Assembly (NCBI RefSeq): GCF_902497775.2
Contig: NZ_OZ024668.1
Coordinates: 1,387,826 to 1,451,825, forward strand
DNA from: Pseudomonas fluorescens
GTDB taxonomy: Bacteria > Pseudomonadota > Gammaproteobacteria > Pseudomonadales > Pseudomonadaceae
DNA: 64,000 nt
Reading direction: 5' to 3'
A program made the position numbers and the translations under genes. Below, one piece after another: positions 55,263 to 63,709 of the stretch. How positions within the stretch are numbered: the first letter of the stretch is position 1; each line of letters opens with the position of its first letter. Under the pieces are notes generated by a model. The model saw only the letters and a list, made by a program, of their open reading frames with translations, was not told where the DNA came from and ran no database searches.

Positions 55263-56468
55263 TTACTGGTCCTGGACCTTGAACACGTGTTTGAGGTAGC
55301 TGACGAAGTTCTCGTCGCGGCATTGGGTCTTGCCCGGGCTGTCGGAGATCTTCGCCACCGGTGCGCCGTTGCAGGCAGTCATCTTGATCACGATGTTCAT
55401 CGGCTCCACGCCGGGAATATCGCAGGTCAGGTTGGTGCCGATGCCGAAACTGACGTTGATTCGTGGGCTGAGCTCGCGGTACAGGTGCAGGGTCTTGGCG
55501 AAGTTCAGGCCGTCGGAGAACACCAGGGTTTTGCTCTTCGGGTCGATGCCGAGTTTTTCGTAGTGGGCGATGGCCTTGTTGGCCCACAGTAGCGGGTCAC
55601 CGGAGTCGTGGCGCAGGCCGTCGAACAGCTTGGCGAAGTACAGGTCGCAGTCCTTGAGGAAGGCGTCCATGCCGATGCAGTCGGTCAGGGCGATCCCCAG
55701 CAGGCCGCGGTATTCCTTGACCCAGCATTCCAGCGCGGCGACCTGGCTGTCGATCAGGCGCGGGCCCAGTTGCTGGTGGGCCATGAACCACTCGTGGGCC
55801 ATGGTGCCGATCGGCTTGATGTCCAGTTCGCGGGCCAGGTGCACGTTGCTGGTGCCGACAAAGCGCCCGGGGAAGTCCTGCTTGAGGGTGTGCACCACGT
55901 GCTCCTGGACCCGGTAGGAGAAGCGCCGGCGGGTACCGAAATCAGCCAGTTGCAGGCCGGCCAGTTCTGCTGGCGAGGCCTCGGCTTTGAGCCAGTCGAG
56001 CTTTTCGTACAGGCGCTCACCGACTTGCTCCATCACCACTTCGCGATAGCGGTAGCGGTTGCGCACTTCCGAGACGATTGCCAGCAGCGGGATCTCGTAA
56101 AGGATCACGTGCAGCCAGGGCCCGCGCAGGCGGATTGCCAGTTGTCCGGCGTCATCGACACCAACGTGCACGTAGCGCAGGTTGAAGCGGAACAGGCTCA
56201 AGAAACGGATGAAGTCCGGTTTGATGAAAGGGATACGCCCCAGGTACGCCAGTTGATCCTGGGTGATCGAGACCTCGGCCAGTTGTTCGATCTGGTAGCG
56301 GATCTCGGCCAGGTACGGGGTCAGGTCTTCGCTGTTGCGGCAGCGAAATTCCCATTCCACCTCGGCGTTGGGGTAGTTGTGCAGCACCGCCTGCATCATG
56401 GTGATCTTGTAGAAGTCGGTGTCCAGCAGGTTCTGGATGATGCTTGGGCCGAAGACGCTCTCGCTCAT
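55263..56468 (-). CDS. pncB: PncB: nicotinate phosphoribosyltransferase
   Basis: A 401-residue enzyme that converts nicotinic acid and PRPP to nicotinate mononucleotide. Features are [18 protein letters not shown] at the N-terminus, [39 protein letters not shown] with the phosphorylated histidine, and [12 protein letters not shown] and [10 protein letters not shown] in the PRPP site. ATG at 56468 (MSES) has GGGAG seven bases upstream; ATG at 56474 is too close. It is coupled to pncA, whose stop overlaps this region. Confidence 0.94.
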   Translation of the reverse strand: MSESVFGPSIIQNLLDTDFYKITMMQAVLHNYPNAEVEWEFRCRNSEDLTPYLAEIRYQIEQLAEVSITQDQLAYLGRIPFIKPDFIRFLSLFRFNLRYVHVGVDDAGQLAIRLRGPWLHVILYEIPLLAIVSEVRNRYRYREVVMEQVGERLYEKLDWLKAEASPAELAGLQLADFGTRRRFSYRVQEHVVHTLKQDFPGRFVGTSNVHLARELDIKPIGTMAHEWFMAHQQLGPRLIDSQVAALECWVKEYRGLLGIALTDCIGMDAFLKDCDLYFAKLFDGLRHDSGDPLLWANKAIAHYEKLGIDPKSKTLVFSDGLNFAKTLHLYRELSPRINVSFGIGTNLTCDIPGVEPMNIVIKMTACNGAPVAKISDSPGKTQCRDENFVSYLKHVFKVQDQ

Positions 56469-56470
56469 GT

Positions 56471-57115
56471 TCATGCTCCCTTGAATGCGTTCAGTTGCTG
56501 GTCGAGGCTGGCGAGGTCGGCGCAGGCGATCACGCCTTGCCCGGTCATCTCGGCCATCGCCACTGTGGCGCCCTGGGCGGAAATCGCCCGGCAGGCCGGT
56601 TGGTAGAGAAACACCTGCAAGCCTGCGGCCTGCAGTTGCAGGGCGGTGTTCTTGACGCAGAAATCCAGGGCCAGGCCGCCGACGATCACCGCCTCTACGC
56701 CTTGCACCTTGAGGTACTCGATGACCCCGGTGGAGCGGCGGTTGGCCAGGTCGTGGTAGCAGGCGCCGTAGGGGTGCAGGTCGGGCTCGATGCCTTTCCA
56801 GACGAAGAAGTCGTAGTCGATCGGCGCGGGCAGGCCGGTCAGCAACTCGAAGCCTGGCGTGCCCGGCACGCAGTGGCTGACCCAGGTCAGGTCGGCGTTG
56901 GCCATCTGCAGCGGCTGCAGCATCTCGGCGTGGCTACCGACCACCCAGGCGGCTTTCGGCGTGTGGGCATCCTTGCTGCCGATGCGCAGGCTGGCGCGTT
57001 CGGCCATGGCATTGAGGGCCGGGGCGATCTCGGCGCCGCCGGGTACGGGCAACTCATCGGGGGTGTTGTCGGTGAAGCCGTTCTGGGCGTCGACATCGAA
57101 GCTGGCGATTTTCAT
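56471..57115 (-). CDS. pncA: PncA: nicotinamidase
   Basis: A 214-residue amidase of the isochorismatase fold that converts nicotinamide to nicotinic acid. The catalytic Asp is D9 in [11 protein letters not shown], Lys is in [10 protein letters not shown], Cys is in [14 protein letters not shown], and metal ligands are in [10 protein letters not shown] and [11 protein letters not shown]. The start MKIASFD has GGAGG upstream; the longer frame runs through the operator into the divergent gene. It heads the leftward NAD-salvage operon. P. aeruginosa uses the name pcnA for the equivalent gene. Confidence 0.93.
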   Translation of the reverse strand: MKIASFDVDAQNGFTDNTPDELPVPGGAEIAPALNAMAERASLRIGSKDAHTPKAAWVVGSHAEMLQPLQMANADLTWVSHCVPGTPGFELLTGLPAPIDYDFFVWKGIEPDLHPYGACYHDLANRRSTGVIEYLKVQGVEAVIVGGLALDFCVKNTALQLQAAGLQVFLYQPACRAISAQGATVAMAEMTGQGVIACADLASLDQQLNAFKGA

Positions 57116-57144
57116 ACGGTGCCTCCTGCGCTGGGTGTGGACAT

Positions 57145-57174
57145 ATAATTCACTAGGTGTAATATGTGTGTCAA
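57145..57174 (-). promoter_or_regulatory. pncA promoter with NrtR operator candidate
   Basis: ATAATTCAC (57145-57153) and GTGTAATAT (57157-57165) form a 21-bp palindrome. On the minus strand TTGACA (57169-57174) and AATTAT (57145-57150) are 18 bases apart, so the operator covers the -10 box and spacer. A second AT-rich palindromic patch overlaps the divergent nadD start. Confidence 0.6.
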
Positions 57175-57214
57175 CCGCTTTTTCTTTTTCAGAAGCAGCT
57201 ACGGTGGATATAGT

Positions 57215-57775
57215 ATGCATAGTGAAATATATGAATCGGGTCGGTCAGGGTTTCGTCTGGCAGTCTATGGCGGAGCCTTCGACCCGCCGCACCCAGGTCA
57301 TTTGAGCGTCATCACCCGGGCGCTGGAGTGGGCCGACCAGGTGGTCGTGGTGCCCAGTTACCGGCATGCCCATGGCAAGCGCATGGTTGACTTCGACCTG
57401 CGCTGTCGCTGGTTGCAGCGGCTGATCGCGCGCCTGGACAACCCGCGGGTCAGTTGCTCGGCGCTGGAGCGTGAACTGGGCGGCGAGGGCGGGGCGGTGT
57501 ACAGCTATGATCTGCTGTGCGCGTTGAGCGAGCGCAGTGGCATTGCCCGCGCTGATATCGCTCTGGTCATCGGCGAAGACAACCAGGCCAATGTCGCTGG
57601 TTTCTACCGAGGCCAGGCGCTGCTGGATGACTTCGGCCTGCTGGTGGCCGAGGAGCAACTGGGCGTGCACAGCTCGGCGATCCGCGCCGGCCTGCGCAGT
57701 GGCCAGGCGCTGCCGGCAGCCTGGTGCCTGCCCGACATCGTTGAAGAATTTGAGGTGTATAGGAGTCCACAGTGA
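57215..57775 (+). CDS. nadD2: NadD-like nicotinate/nicotinamide mononucleotide adenylyltransferase (NadD2 type)
   Basis: A 186-residue nucleotidyltransferase. The N-terminal motif GGAFDPPHPGH has the H26xxH29 signature, and the C-terminal motif is GVHSSAIRAGLRSG, the SSxxIR type. It adenylates NaMN or NMN to form the dinucleotide. It is paired with nrtR (four-base overlap) and divergent from pncA-pncB-nadE, the arrangement I recall for P. aeruginosa nadD2. A housekeeping nadD should exist elsewhere. GGTGGA precedes the chosen ATG. Confidence 0.85.
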   Translation: MHSEIYESGRSGFRLAVYGGAFDPPHPGHLSVITRALEWADQVVVVPSYRHAHGKRMVDFDLRCRWLQRLIARLDNPRVSCSALERELGGEGGAVYSYDLLCALSERSGIARADIALVIGEDNQANVAGFYRGQALLDDFGLLVAEEQLGVHSSAIRAGLRSGQALPAAWCLPDIVEEFEVYRSPQ

Positions 57776-58482
57776 GTGCTGCAGAAGTACTGGCCAGCGT
57801 CGACATCGTCGCGTTGCGCCTGAACCCCGAGAGCAAGCAGCTGCAAGTGCTGCTGTACCGGCGCGAGCGCGCGCCCCACGAAGGTGAATGGGCGCTGCCG
57901 GGGGTGATCGTCAACGGCCGCACCCCGGACAACACCCTGGCGGCCGCAGCTGACCGGGCGATGAGCGAAAAAGCCCGGATTTTGCCGCGTCACCTGGAGC
58001 AGGTGGGGACCGAAGGCAACGCCTTTCGCGACCCGCGTGGCTGGTCGATGAGTACCTACTACCTGGCGTTGCTCGGCCCCGAGGTCGAGGCCGGCACTGA
58101 GCAACTGTGCTTTGTCGAGGTCGCCAGCGTCATCGGGCGCAAGCGGGTGCTGCCGTTCGACCATAACCTGCTGGTGCAACTGGCGTGCGAGCGCCTGGCC
58201 TCCAAGGCGGTTTATACCAACCTGCCGCTGTACCTGGCGCCGGAGCGTTTCACCGTGCTCGATGCCTTGAATGCCGTGCAGGCCTGCCTGGGGCATCCGG
58301 TCAACAATACCTCCCTGCGCAAGCGCCTGGAGCGCATGAAGGACGAGGGCTGGATTCGCGACACCGGCGAAAAGAACTTCCCGAAAATGGGCAGGCCCCA
58401 GCAGCTGTTCGAACACACGCCGAAAGCCCAGACGCCGTTCGTGTTTGACCGTAGTCTGTTGCCCGAGCGCTCGGGCACCTGA
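57772..58482 (+). CDS. nrtR: NrtR: Nudix-related transcriptional regulator of NAD metabolism
   Basis: A 236-residue repressor. The N-terminal Nudix fold (about 8-145) has GEWALPGVIVNGRTPDNTL, but its Nudix box lacks the REUXEE glutamates, so catalysis is unlikely and it should serve as a sensor, ADP-ribose in known members. The C-terminal winged helix (about 155-225) has TVLDALNAVQACLGHPVNNTSLRKRLERMKDEGWI broken by short loops. It overlaps the nadD-like gene by four bases and probably controls both divergent NAD operons through the palindrome before pncA. Confidence 0.92.
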   Translation: MSAAEVLASVDIVALRLNPESKQLQVLLYRRERAPHEGEWALPGVIVNGRTPDNTLAAAADRAMSEKARILPRHLEQVGTEGNAFRDPRGWSMSTYYLALLGPEVEAGTEQLCFVEVASVIGRKRVLPFDHNLLVQLACERLASKAVYTNLPLYLAPERFTVLDALNAVQACLGHPVNNTSLRKRLERMKDEGWIRDTGEKNFPKMGRPQQLFEHTPKAQTPFVFDRSLLPERSGT

Positions 58483-58506
58483 GCCAGCAGACAAAAAGGA
58501 CTGCAC

Positions 58507-58974
58507 ATGCCGAACCTGGAGTGGCTTGAACACCATATGCAGCACTGCGACAGCTTCGCCGAACGGCTGTATCGGCAATTCAGCTATGAGTATGCCGATA
58601 TCTCGCTGGAAGAGTGGCAGCGAGAGTTTGCCGAAGGCCAGCGCAACGGCGACTGGCAATGCCTGGTTGCGCTGGAAGACGGCCGCTTGCTCGGTGGTGC
58701 GGCGCTGGCCCGCGATGACTTGCCCGGGCGCCCGGAGCTTGGGCCCTGGCTTGCGTGTGTGCTGGTCGAGCCGCAGGCGCGCGGGCAGGGGCTGGCGGAA
58801 AAGCTGATTGAAGGGATCTGTCAGCAAGCCCGGGAACGCGGCGTGGCCACCTTGTACCTGCACACCCATGACCAGAGTGCGTATTACGCCAAGCGTGGCT
58901 GGAGTGTGCGCGAACGGTTCGAGGCGTGGGGCAAGGCGCAGTGGTTGATGTCTCGGGAGCTGCTTGGCCAATAG
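58507..58974 (+). CDS. GNAT-family N-acetyltransferase
   Basis: A 155-residue acetyltransferase. The acetyl-CoA-binding motif reads VEPQARGQGLAEKLIEGI (R/Q-x-x-G-x-G/A), preceded by the strand LACVLV and followed by TLYLHTHDQSAYYAKRGW, the usual final strand pair. It has a longer N-terminal helical part starting LEWLEHHMQHC. The substrate is unknown. It starts 24 bases after nrtR and may be co-transcribed, but no link to NAD is evident. It is convergent with the next gene at a four-base distance. Confidence 0.83.
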   Translation: MPNLEWLEHHMQHCDSFAERLYRQFSYEYADISLEEWQREFAEGQRNGDWQCLVALEDGRLLGGAALARDDLPGRPELGPWLACVLVEPQARGQGLAEKLIEGICQQARERGVATLYLHTHDQSAYYAKRGWSVRERFEAWGKAQWLMSRELLGQ

Positions 58975-58978
58975 GCCC

Positions 58979-59644
58979 TTAGCTTCGCAGGTAGTTGTCG
59001 TGTAGGTCTTTGAGTGGTCGAGCAACCTTCAGCGCCTGCTCAACCGCCTTCAGCTCCCGACCTTCCAGCGTGCGCCGAGCAAACGAATAAAAAGCCCCGC
59101 CCGGATCAACGTGCGCCGAAAACAGCCCGAAAACCTCATCGCCTGTCACCTCGAGCAGCAGCTCCATATGCGCTTCAAACGGCGTGCATGCACTCAGGTA
59201 GGTCAGCCCCTCGACCACCGCGCTGGCACTCCAGCAGGCTTCCTCCAGAGCAATGATCGGCCCTTGTTCAGTAGCGATTTGCTGCAGCGCCCAGGCGCTC
59301 TGATCGCGTGGCAGGGACTTGAGCATTGGCAATAGCCGTTCGCTGCCAAGGATGTCGAGTTCATAGCTGTCGCCCATGCTGCTGACCATGTGTGCCTTCA
59401 GCAGGTGGCTTTGGGCAATTTCCGAAGGCTGTTCGCTCCAGCCATTGACTACGGACAGCGGCGGGCACCATATCAGTTGCACAGTCTCGCCAGCCTGCAC
59501 ACGGTCGTGCCTGTCGAACTGCGCCCAGGTCTTCTCGCCGGCTTTCGGCACAATGGCCTGCAGGTCGATGGTCGGCGCGCTGTAGTCGATACCGGGCACG
59601 TTGCGCCAGCCTGAGGGCCAACAGGTTTTCAGCGGAGTAGGCAT
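58979..59644 (-). CDS. Hypothetical protein, divergent from the Sufu-like gene
   Basis: A 221-residue protein without signal peptide or membrane helices. It contains many acidic residues and single tryptophans (CWPSGWRNVPGIDY at the N-terminus, AIVPKAGEKTWAQFDRHDRV). The family is not recognised. The start MPTPLKT is chosen because the frame upstream crosses the divergent promoter; the ribosome site is weak. Location next to a Sufu-like gene and the soluble acidic character would fit an immunity-type or accessory protein, but that is conjecture. Confidence 0.6.
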   Translation of the reverse strand: MPTPLKTCWPSGWRNVPGIDYSAPTIDLQAIVPKAGEKTWAQFDRHDRVQAGETVQLIWCPPLSVVNGWSEQPSEIAQSHLLKAHMVSSMGDSYELDILGSERLLPMLKSLPRDQSAWALQQIATEQGPIIALEEACWSASAVVEGLTYLSACTPFEAHMELLLEVTGDEVFGLFSAHVDPGGAFYSFARRTLEGRELKAVEQALKVARPLKDLHDNYLRS

Positions 59645-59726
59645 TGGATCGATATGTCGGTTTGCCAGGGGTAGTGCCGATGCTAATGAGTGGTTAGCAT
59701 TGCTGTCCACTTCGCAGGGATTGCAA

Positions 59727-60515
59727 ATGAACATCTTCAAAAAGCTACTCGGCGCACTTAAAAAGCCAGCGCCCCAGGAAGAGCCGCCCATCACGCAAGC
59801 CGAAGCTGCCAACCAGGCCGCGAGGCTTGCCAGCGAAGCCTGTCTGGATCGTCACTGGAGCAGCGTCGGTACAGTGGAACGCGATGTCCTGGCCTACCTC
59901 ATCAGTCCGAGTTTTTCCGGTGGCCCGCACTGGCCCTCGACCCGTCAGGCCTATCGCGTGGTGCGCCGTGGCGACACGATTATCCTGGCGACCGAAGGCT
60001 TGTCCGACCCCTTCGATGATGCCGAAGGGCTGGGTAATGGTTTTGAGATGGAGTTGTTCGTCGAGACGCCGAATATCCCCGAGCATGCCCGGGGGCCGCT
60101 GGGCGAGGTCGATCCGTTCAAGCGTAGTTGGGTATTCGAGTTGATCGAGAACATAGCCAAGACCGTGGCCGATGCCGGTGGCATCACCCAGCAGTTGGAA
60201 AGGTACGGCGCGTTGTCTCTGGAGCTGCCTGGCTTTAGCGAATCGCACCACCTCAGCAGCCAGTTGCCCAAGCACTTCGTCACCGACGACGACAGCATCG
60301 GCGTACTGCTGGGCGGCCCGGCGCCAGACTTCCCGACCCGTCTGGACGGCATGCCGCTGTCGCCGGTGACTCTGGTGCCGGTGGTATTGATCACCGCGGC
60401 CGAACTTGAATACATCCGCACAGGTGGCGGCGAGGCGCGTAGCGATCTGGTCAGCCGTTTGCAGGCGGCCGGTGTTGGGCATGTCAGCAGCCTGCAGCGA
60501 GCCAGCGTGGTATGA
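59727..60515 (+). CDS. Suppressor-of-fused (Sufu) domain-like protein
   Basis: A 262-residue soluble protein. After a lysine-rich N-terminus (MNIFKKLLGALKKP) comes a region like the bacterial Sufu family: RVVRRGDTIILATEGLSDPF, GFEMELFVETPN, SWVFELIENIAKTV, and near the end GMPLSPVTLVPVVLITAAELEYI with LVSRLQAAGV. Bacterial Sufu proteins are often found as immunity proteins in polymorphic-toxin loci or as orphans; no toxin is seen here. AGGGA lies before the start. It is divergent from the hypothetical gene, with an 82-base gap. Family recognition is by eye. Confidence 0.6.
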   Translation: MNIFKKLLGALKKPAPQEEPPITQAEAANQAARLASEACLDRHWSSVGTVERDVLAYLISPSFSGGPHWPSTRQAYRVVRRGDTIILATEGLSDPFDDAEGLGNGFEMELFVETPNIPEHARGPLGEVDPFKRSWVFELIENIAKTVADAGGITQQLERYGALSLELPGFSESHHLSSQLPKHFVTDDDSIGVLLGGPAPDFPTRLDGMPLSPVTLVPVVLITAAELEYIRTGGGEARSDLVSRLQAAGVGHVSSLQRASVV

Positions 60516-60541
60516 GCTGAGACGCTCCCGTGGGGACGCCC

Positions 60542-60568
60542 CTGTGGGAGCGGGCTTGACCCGCGATG
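60542..60568. repeat. Single REP palindrome
   Basis: CTGTGGGAGCGGGCTTGACC followed by CGCGATG, the TTGACC variant also seen at 29907. It lies between the convergent Sufu-like and LysE genes. Confidence 0.8.
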
Positions 60569-60670
60569 GGGTCGTACAGCCAACACATCAGGTTTTGCCT
60601 GAATTGCGACCGCTACGCGCTCGATCGCTGGCAAGGCCAGCGCTCCACAGGATTTGCACTGCTCTCTGGA

Positions 60671-61312
60671 TCAAGCCCCCTGACGGCGCATGGTCAGTAT
60701 CGCCGCCCCAAAGCAGATAAACGTCGAACCCACCACCCGGCTCACCCAGCGCGAGAACGCCGGTCGGGTCAGTACGCCCTTGGCCCGCGAGGCGAGGGCG
60801 GCGTACAGGCTCAGCGAGGTCAGCGACAGGGCCATGAAAATCGCCGTGAGGATCAGGAACTGCGGCAGCAGCGCGGCGCTCTGGTCGATGAATTGCGGGA
60901 ACAGGGCGGTAAAGAACATCGTCGCCTTGGGGTTGGTGGCGGCGGTGAGGAACGCCGATTTGTACAGCTTCAAGCGCGAGGGCTTGACCTGTACCTGGCC
61001 TGCGGCAATGTCGCTCGCCAGCATCGGGCTCTTTTTCATCAGCTGTTTGGCGCCGAGGTAGAACAGGTAGCCAGCACCGAGGATCTTCACCGCGTTGAAC
61101 AACCACTCGGAGCTGGCGAGCAGGGCACCCAACCCGAGCATGGCCGCTGCCGACAGGCAGAACAGCCCGCTGGCATTGCCCAGCGAAGACCACACTGCAT
61201 AACGCGGCCCATAGGCCAGGCTGTTGTTGATTGCCATCAAGGTGGCGGGGCCGGGGCTGGCGATGGCAATGGCGGCAACCAGGGTGAAGGCGAGCAGTGC
61301 ATGAAGATCCAT
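60671..61312 (-). CDS. LysE/RhtB-family amino acid exporter
   Basis: A 213-residue inner-membrane protein with about six helices. The family start is LLAFTLVAAIAIASPGPATLM with the SPGP motif, then GNASGLFCLSAAAMLGLGALL and AGYLFYLGAKQL, then NPKATMFFTALFPQF, the second signature. RhtB members export homoserine, threonine or other amino acids; the substrate is not clear. It lies 43 bases downstream of the LysR gene on the same strand, so co-transcription is possible. Confidence 0.9.
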   Translation of the reverse strand: MDLHALLAFTLVAAIAIASPGPATLMAINNSLAYGPRYAVWSSLGNASGLFCLSAAAMLGLGALLASSEWLFNAVKILGAGYLFYLGAKQLMKKSPMLASDIAAGQVQVKPSRLKLYKSAFLTAATNPKATMFFTALFPQFIDQSAALLPQFLILTAIFMALSLTSLSLYAALASRAKGVLTRPAFSRWVSRVVGSTFICFGAAILTMRRQGA

Positions 61313-61355
61313 TTTCAGGCTCTAGACGGTGGGTTAGGCGCTAAATGTAACAGGA

Positions 61356-62228
61356 TCAGCCACCGCTCTGCTCGGCAAACCACTGCATCACCACTGTACA
61401 CGCCGGATGCCCGGCCCCTGCAGGCTGCAGGCACAACGAATAGACCCCTCCAGTTTTCAATGGCTGCCCGAACGGCACGACCAGCACGCCGCGATCAATC
61501 GACTCCGCCGCCAGGGTCAGGTCGGTCATCGCCACCCCCAAGCCGCGCGCCGCCGCATCCAGCGCCAACTCATCCAGGTTGAACGGTATATGCCGGTAAT
61601 CCTCCAGCGCCTTGCCACCCCGCGCCGCCAGCCACTGGTTCCAGGTCTGCTGGTCGGTGGAGCCATGCAGCAGGGCAAAGCGCACCAGGTCGGCCTCTGA
61701 GTCCAATCCGAGCCCGGGTGTGCACACCGGCACCAGGGTTTCCTCGAACAAGGTCGAGCAGGCCGAATTGCTGGAGGGCGCGGGCAGGTAGAGGATGTAC
61801 GCATCACTGTCACTGGCCGGTTCCACCAGCTCCGTGGCCACGGTCTCGATCGACAGCGAGATGTCCGGGTGCAGGCGGTAGAACTCGCTGAGCCGGGGCA
61901 GCAACCAGCGCACCGCCAACGACACGTGCATGCGGATGCGAAATGGGCGCTGTTGCGGCGACAGGCGTTCTTCAAGAGTGTGCAGTTGCTCAAGAATGCT
62001 CCGCGCGCTGGCCAGCACCTGCTCGCCCTCGGCGGTGAGCTGCAGGCTGCGGCTGCTGCGCACGAACATCGCCAGGCCAAAATGACTTTCCAGCAACTGG
62101 ATTTTGCGGCTCACCGCGCTCTGGGTCAGGCACAGGCTGTGCGCGGCCTGGGTGAAGCTGCCGGCGTCGGCGACTTCGACCAGTGCCTGCAAGGCTTGCA
62201 GCGAAGGCAGGTGGCGAACTTTATCCAT
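61356..62228 (-). CDS. LysR-type transcriptional regulator
   Basis: A 290-residue regulator. The N-terminal helix-turn-helix is LPSLQALQALVEVADAGSFTQAAHSL with LTQSAVSRKIQLLESHFG. The effector domain starts RPFRIRMHVSLAVRWLLPRL, the GcvA-like subgroup. It is divergent from the FAD oxidoreductase gene with 132 bases between, the classical LysR arrangement, so it probably controls that gene and the downstream binding protein, and maybe the exporter behind it. Confidence 0.9.
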   Translation of the reverse strand: MDKVRHLPSLQALQALVEVADAGSFTQAAHSLCLTQSAVSRKIQLLESHFGLAMFVRSSRSLQLTAEGEQVLASARSILEQLHTLEERLSPQQRPFRIRMHVSLAVRWLLPRLSEFYRLHPDISLSIETVATELVEPASDSDAYILYLPAPSSNSACSTLFEETLVPVCTPGLGLDSEADLVRFALLHGSTDQQTWNQWLAARGGKALEDYRHIPFNLDELALDAAARGLGVAMTDLTLAAESIDRGVLVVPFGQPLKTGGVYSLCLQPAGAGHPACTVVMQWFAEQSGG

Positions 62229-62261
62229 GCGTTTTTCGAATGCCCCGATGAAATTATAACG

Positions 62262-62290
62262 TTGGTTGAATCAGCAAAGACCTTTTAGAT
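62262..62290 (+). promoter_or_regulatory. Candidate promoter of the FAD oxidoreductase gene
   Basis: TTGGTT (62262-62267) and TTAGAT (62285-62290) are 17 bases apart, in the AT-rich divergent region. The match is modest. I could not identify a clear T-N11-A LysR box. Confidence 0.3.
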
Positions 62291-62360
62291 TCTGGCCATG
62301 GCAACCGCCACCAGCATAAAACGTCCATGCGCTGTGTGCATACAGGTCGAGAGGTGTTGC

Positions 62361-63662
62361 ATGAAAAACCACTGTGGCTGGATTGCCCTGGCGGGCAGTT
62401 CACCGGCGCGCGCCCGCCTGAGTGGCGCGCAAAAAGCCGACTGGCTGGTGATCGGCGCCGGCATCACCGGGCTCAGCGCCGCCCATGCCCTGGCTGACAT
62501 GCACCCGCAGGCGCGGATTGTCGTGATTGAGCGCCAGAGCGCTGCGCAAGGCGCGTCTGCGCGCAACTCCGGTTTTGTCGTCGCCCATGAACACCCGGCC
62601 GATAGCGAGCTGCTGGGGCACGCAGGCTTTGCCGACTACGAAACCGATACCGCCATCGGCCAGGCTGCCAGCAACGAAGTGCGTCAGCGCATCGTGCGCC
62701 ACAACATCGACTGCGAGTTTCGCGATGACGGCTACTTTTTTGCGGTCAACGACCCGGACAAGCTCAGCCAGGTTGAAGCCAAGCTGGCGACCCTGCGTGC
62801 CGTCGGCGCCGAGGCGCAGTTCCTCCAGGGCCAGGCACTCAAACGCAAGCTTGGCACCCGCCATTACCAGGCGGCGATCTGGTGCGGCAACGGCAATGCC
62901 TTGCTGCAACCGGCCAGGTACGTGAAGGGCTTGCTCGATGTGTTGCCAGCCAGTGTCACCCTCTATGAACACACCGATATCACCCGCCTTGAGCGCCTCG
63001 GCCATGGCCGTGTTCGCGCCAATTGCGCTGATGGCAGCATCGAGGCCAGCCAGGTGCTGGTGTGCCTGAATGCCTTTGTTCCACGGGCCGGCATTGACGA
63101 CAGCGGCACCTTCGCCATGGAACTGAGTGCCAGCCTTACCCGGCCGATGACCGACGCCGAGTTTCGCGCCATCGGCAACGTCGAGCCCTGGGGCGTGCTG
63201 TCGACCCGGCCGCTGGGCGCCACGGTGCGGCTGACCCCGGACCGCCGGGTGATGATCCGCAACACTGCTGAATACCGCGCGCGGGACTTGGGCCCGAGTG
63301 AATTGGCGCAACGCCAGCAGCACCATCTGCGCGGCTTGCAGCGGCGCTTTCCGTGGTTCGGCGCCCACGACATCCAGTTCACCTGGACCGGCCACCTCAG
63401 CGCCTCGCGCTCCGGCCAGCCGTTTTTCGCCAGGGTCGAGGAGGGCGTGTTCGCCGTGGCCGGTTGCAATGGCTCCGGCGTTGCCCGCGGCACCCTGTGG
63501 GGGCGCTTGCTGGCGGAATTTGCCAGCGGGCAAACCTCGCCGCTGCTGACCTCGGTCATGGCCCGTGCGCAGCCCGGCTGGCTGCCGCCCAAGCCGCTGC
63601 TCGACATCGGTGCCATGCTGCGTATGCGCGTGGAGGCGCTGCGAGCCCGGACTGAAATCTGA
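62361..63662 (+). CDS. FAD-dependent amine oxidoreductase (DadA / PuuB-like)
   Basis: A 433-residue flavoprotein of the DAO fold. The dinucleotide motif is WLVIGAGITGLSAAHAL (about 28-44), followed by VIERQSAAQGASARNSGF, the usual FAD contact. Near the C-terminus are FTWTGHLSASRSGQPFF and VAGCNGSGVARGT. Such enzymes oxidise gamma-glutamylputrescine or amino acids. The neighbouring PotF-like binding protein suggests a polyamine substrate. ATG at 62361 has GAGGT upstream; the longer frame starts in the promoter region. Confidence 0.85.
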   Translation: MKNHCGWIALAGSSPARARLSGAQKADWLVIGAGITGLSAAHALADMHPQARIVVIERQSAAQGASARNSGFVVAHEHPADSELLGHAGFADYETDTAIGQAASNEVRQRIVRHNIDCEFRDDGYFFAVNDPDKLSQVEAKLATLRAVGAEAQFLQGQALKRKLGTRHYQAAIWCGNGNALLQPARYVKGLLDVLPASVTLYEHTDITRLERLGHGRVRANCADGSIEASQVLVCLNAFVPRAGIDDSGTFAMELSASLTRPMTDAEFRAIGNVEPWGVLSTRPLGATVRLTPDRRVMIRNTAEYRARDLGPSELAQRQQHHLRGLQRRFPWFGAHDIQFTWTGHLSASRSGQPFFARVEEGVFAVAGCNGSGVARGTLWGRLLAEFASGQTSPLLTSVMARAQPGWLPPKPLLDIGAMLRMRVEALRARTEI

Positions 63663-63709
63663 CCCCACCTAGCCCAACAAAAACAAAGCTCCTCTAAAGG
63701 TGATTGATC

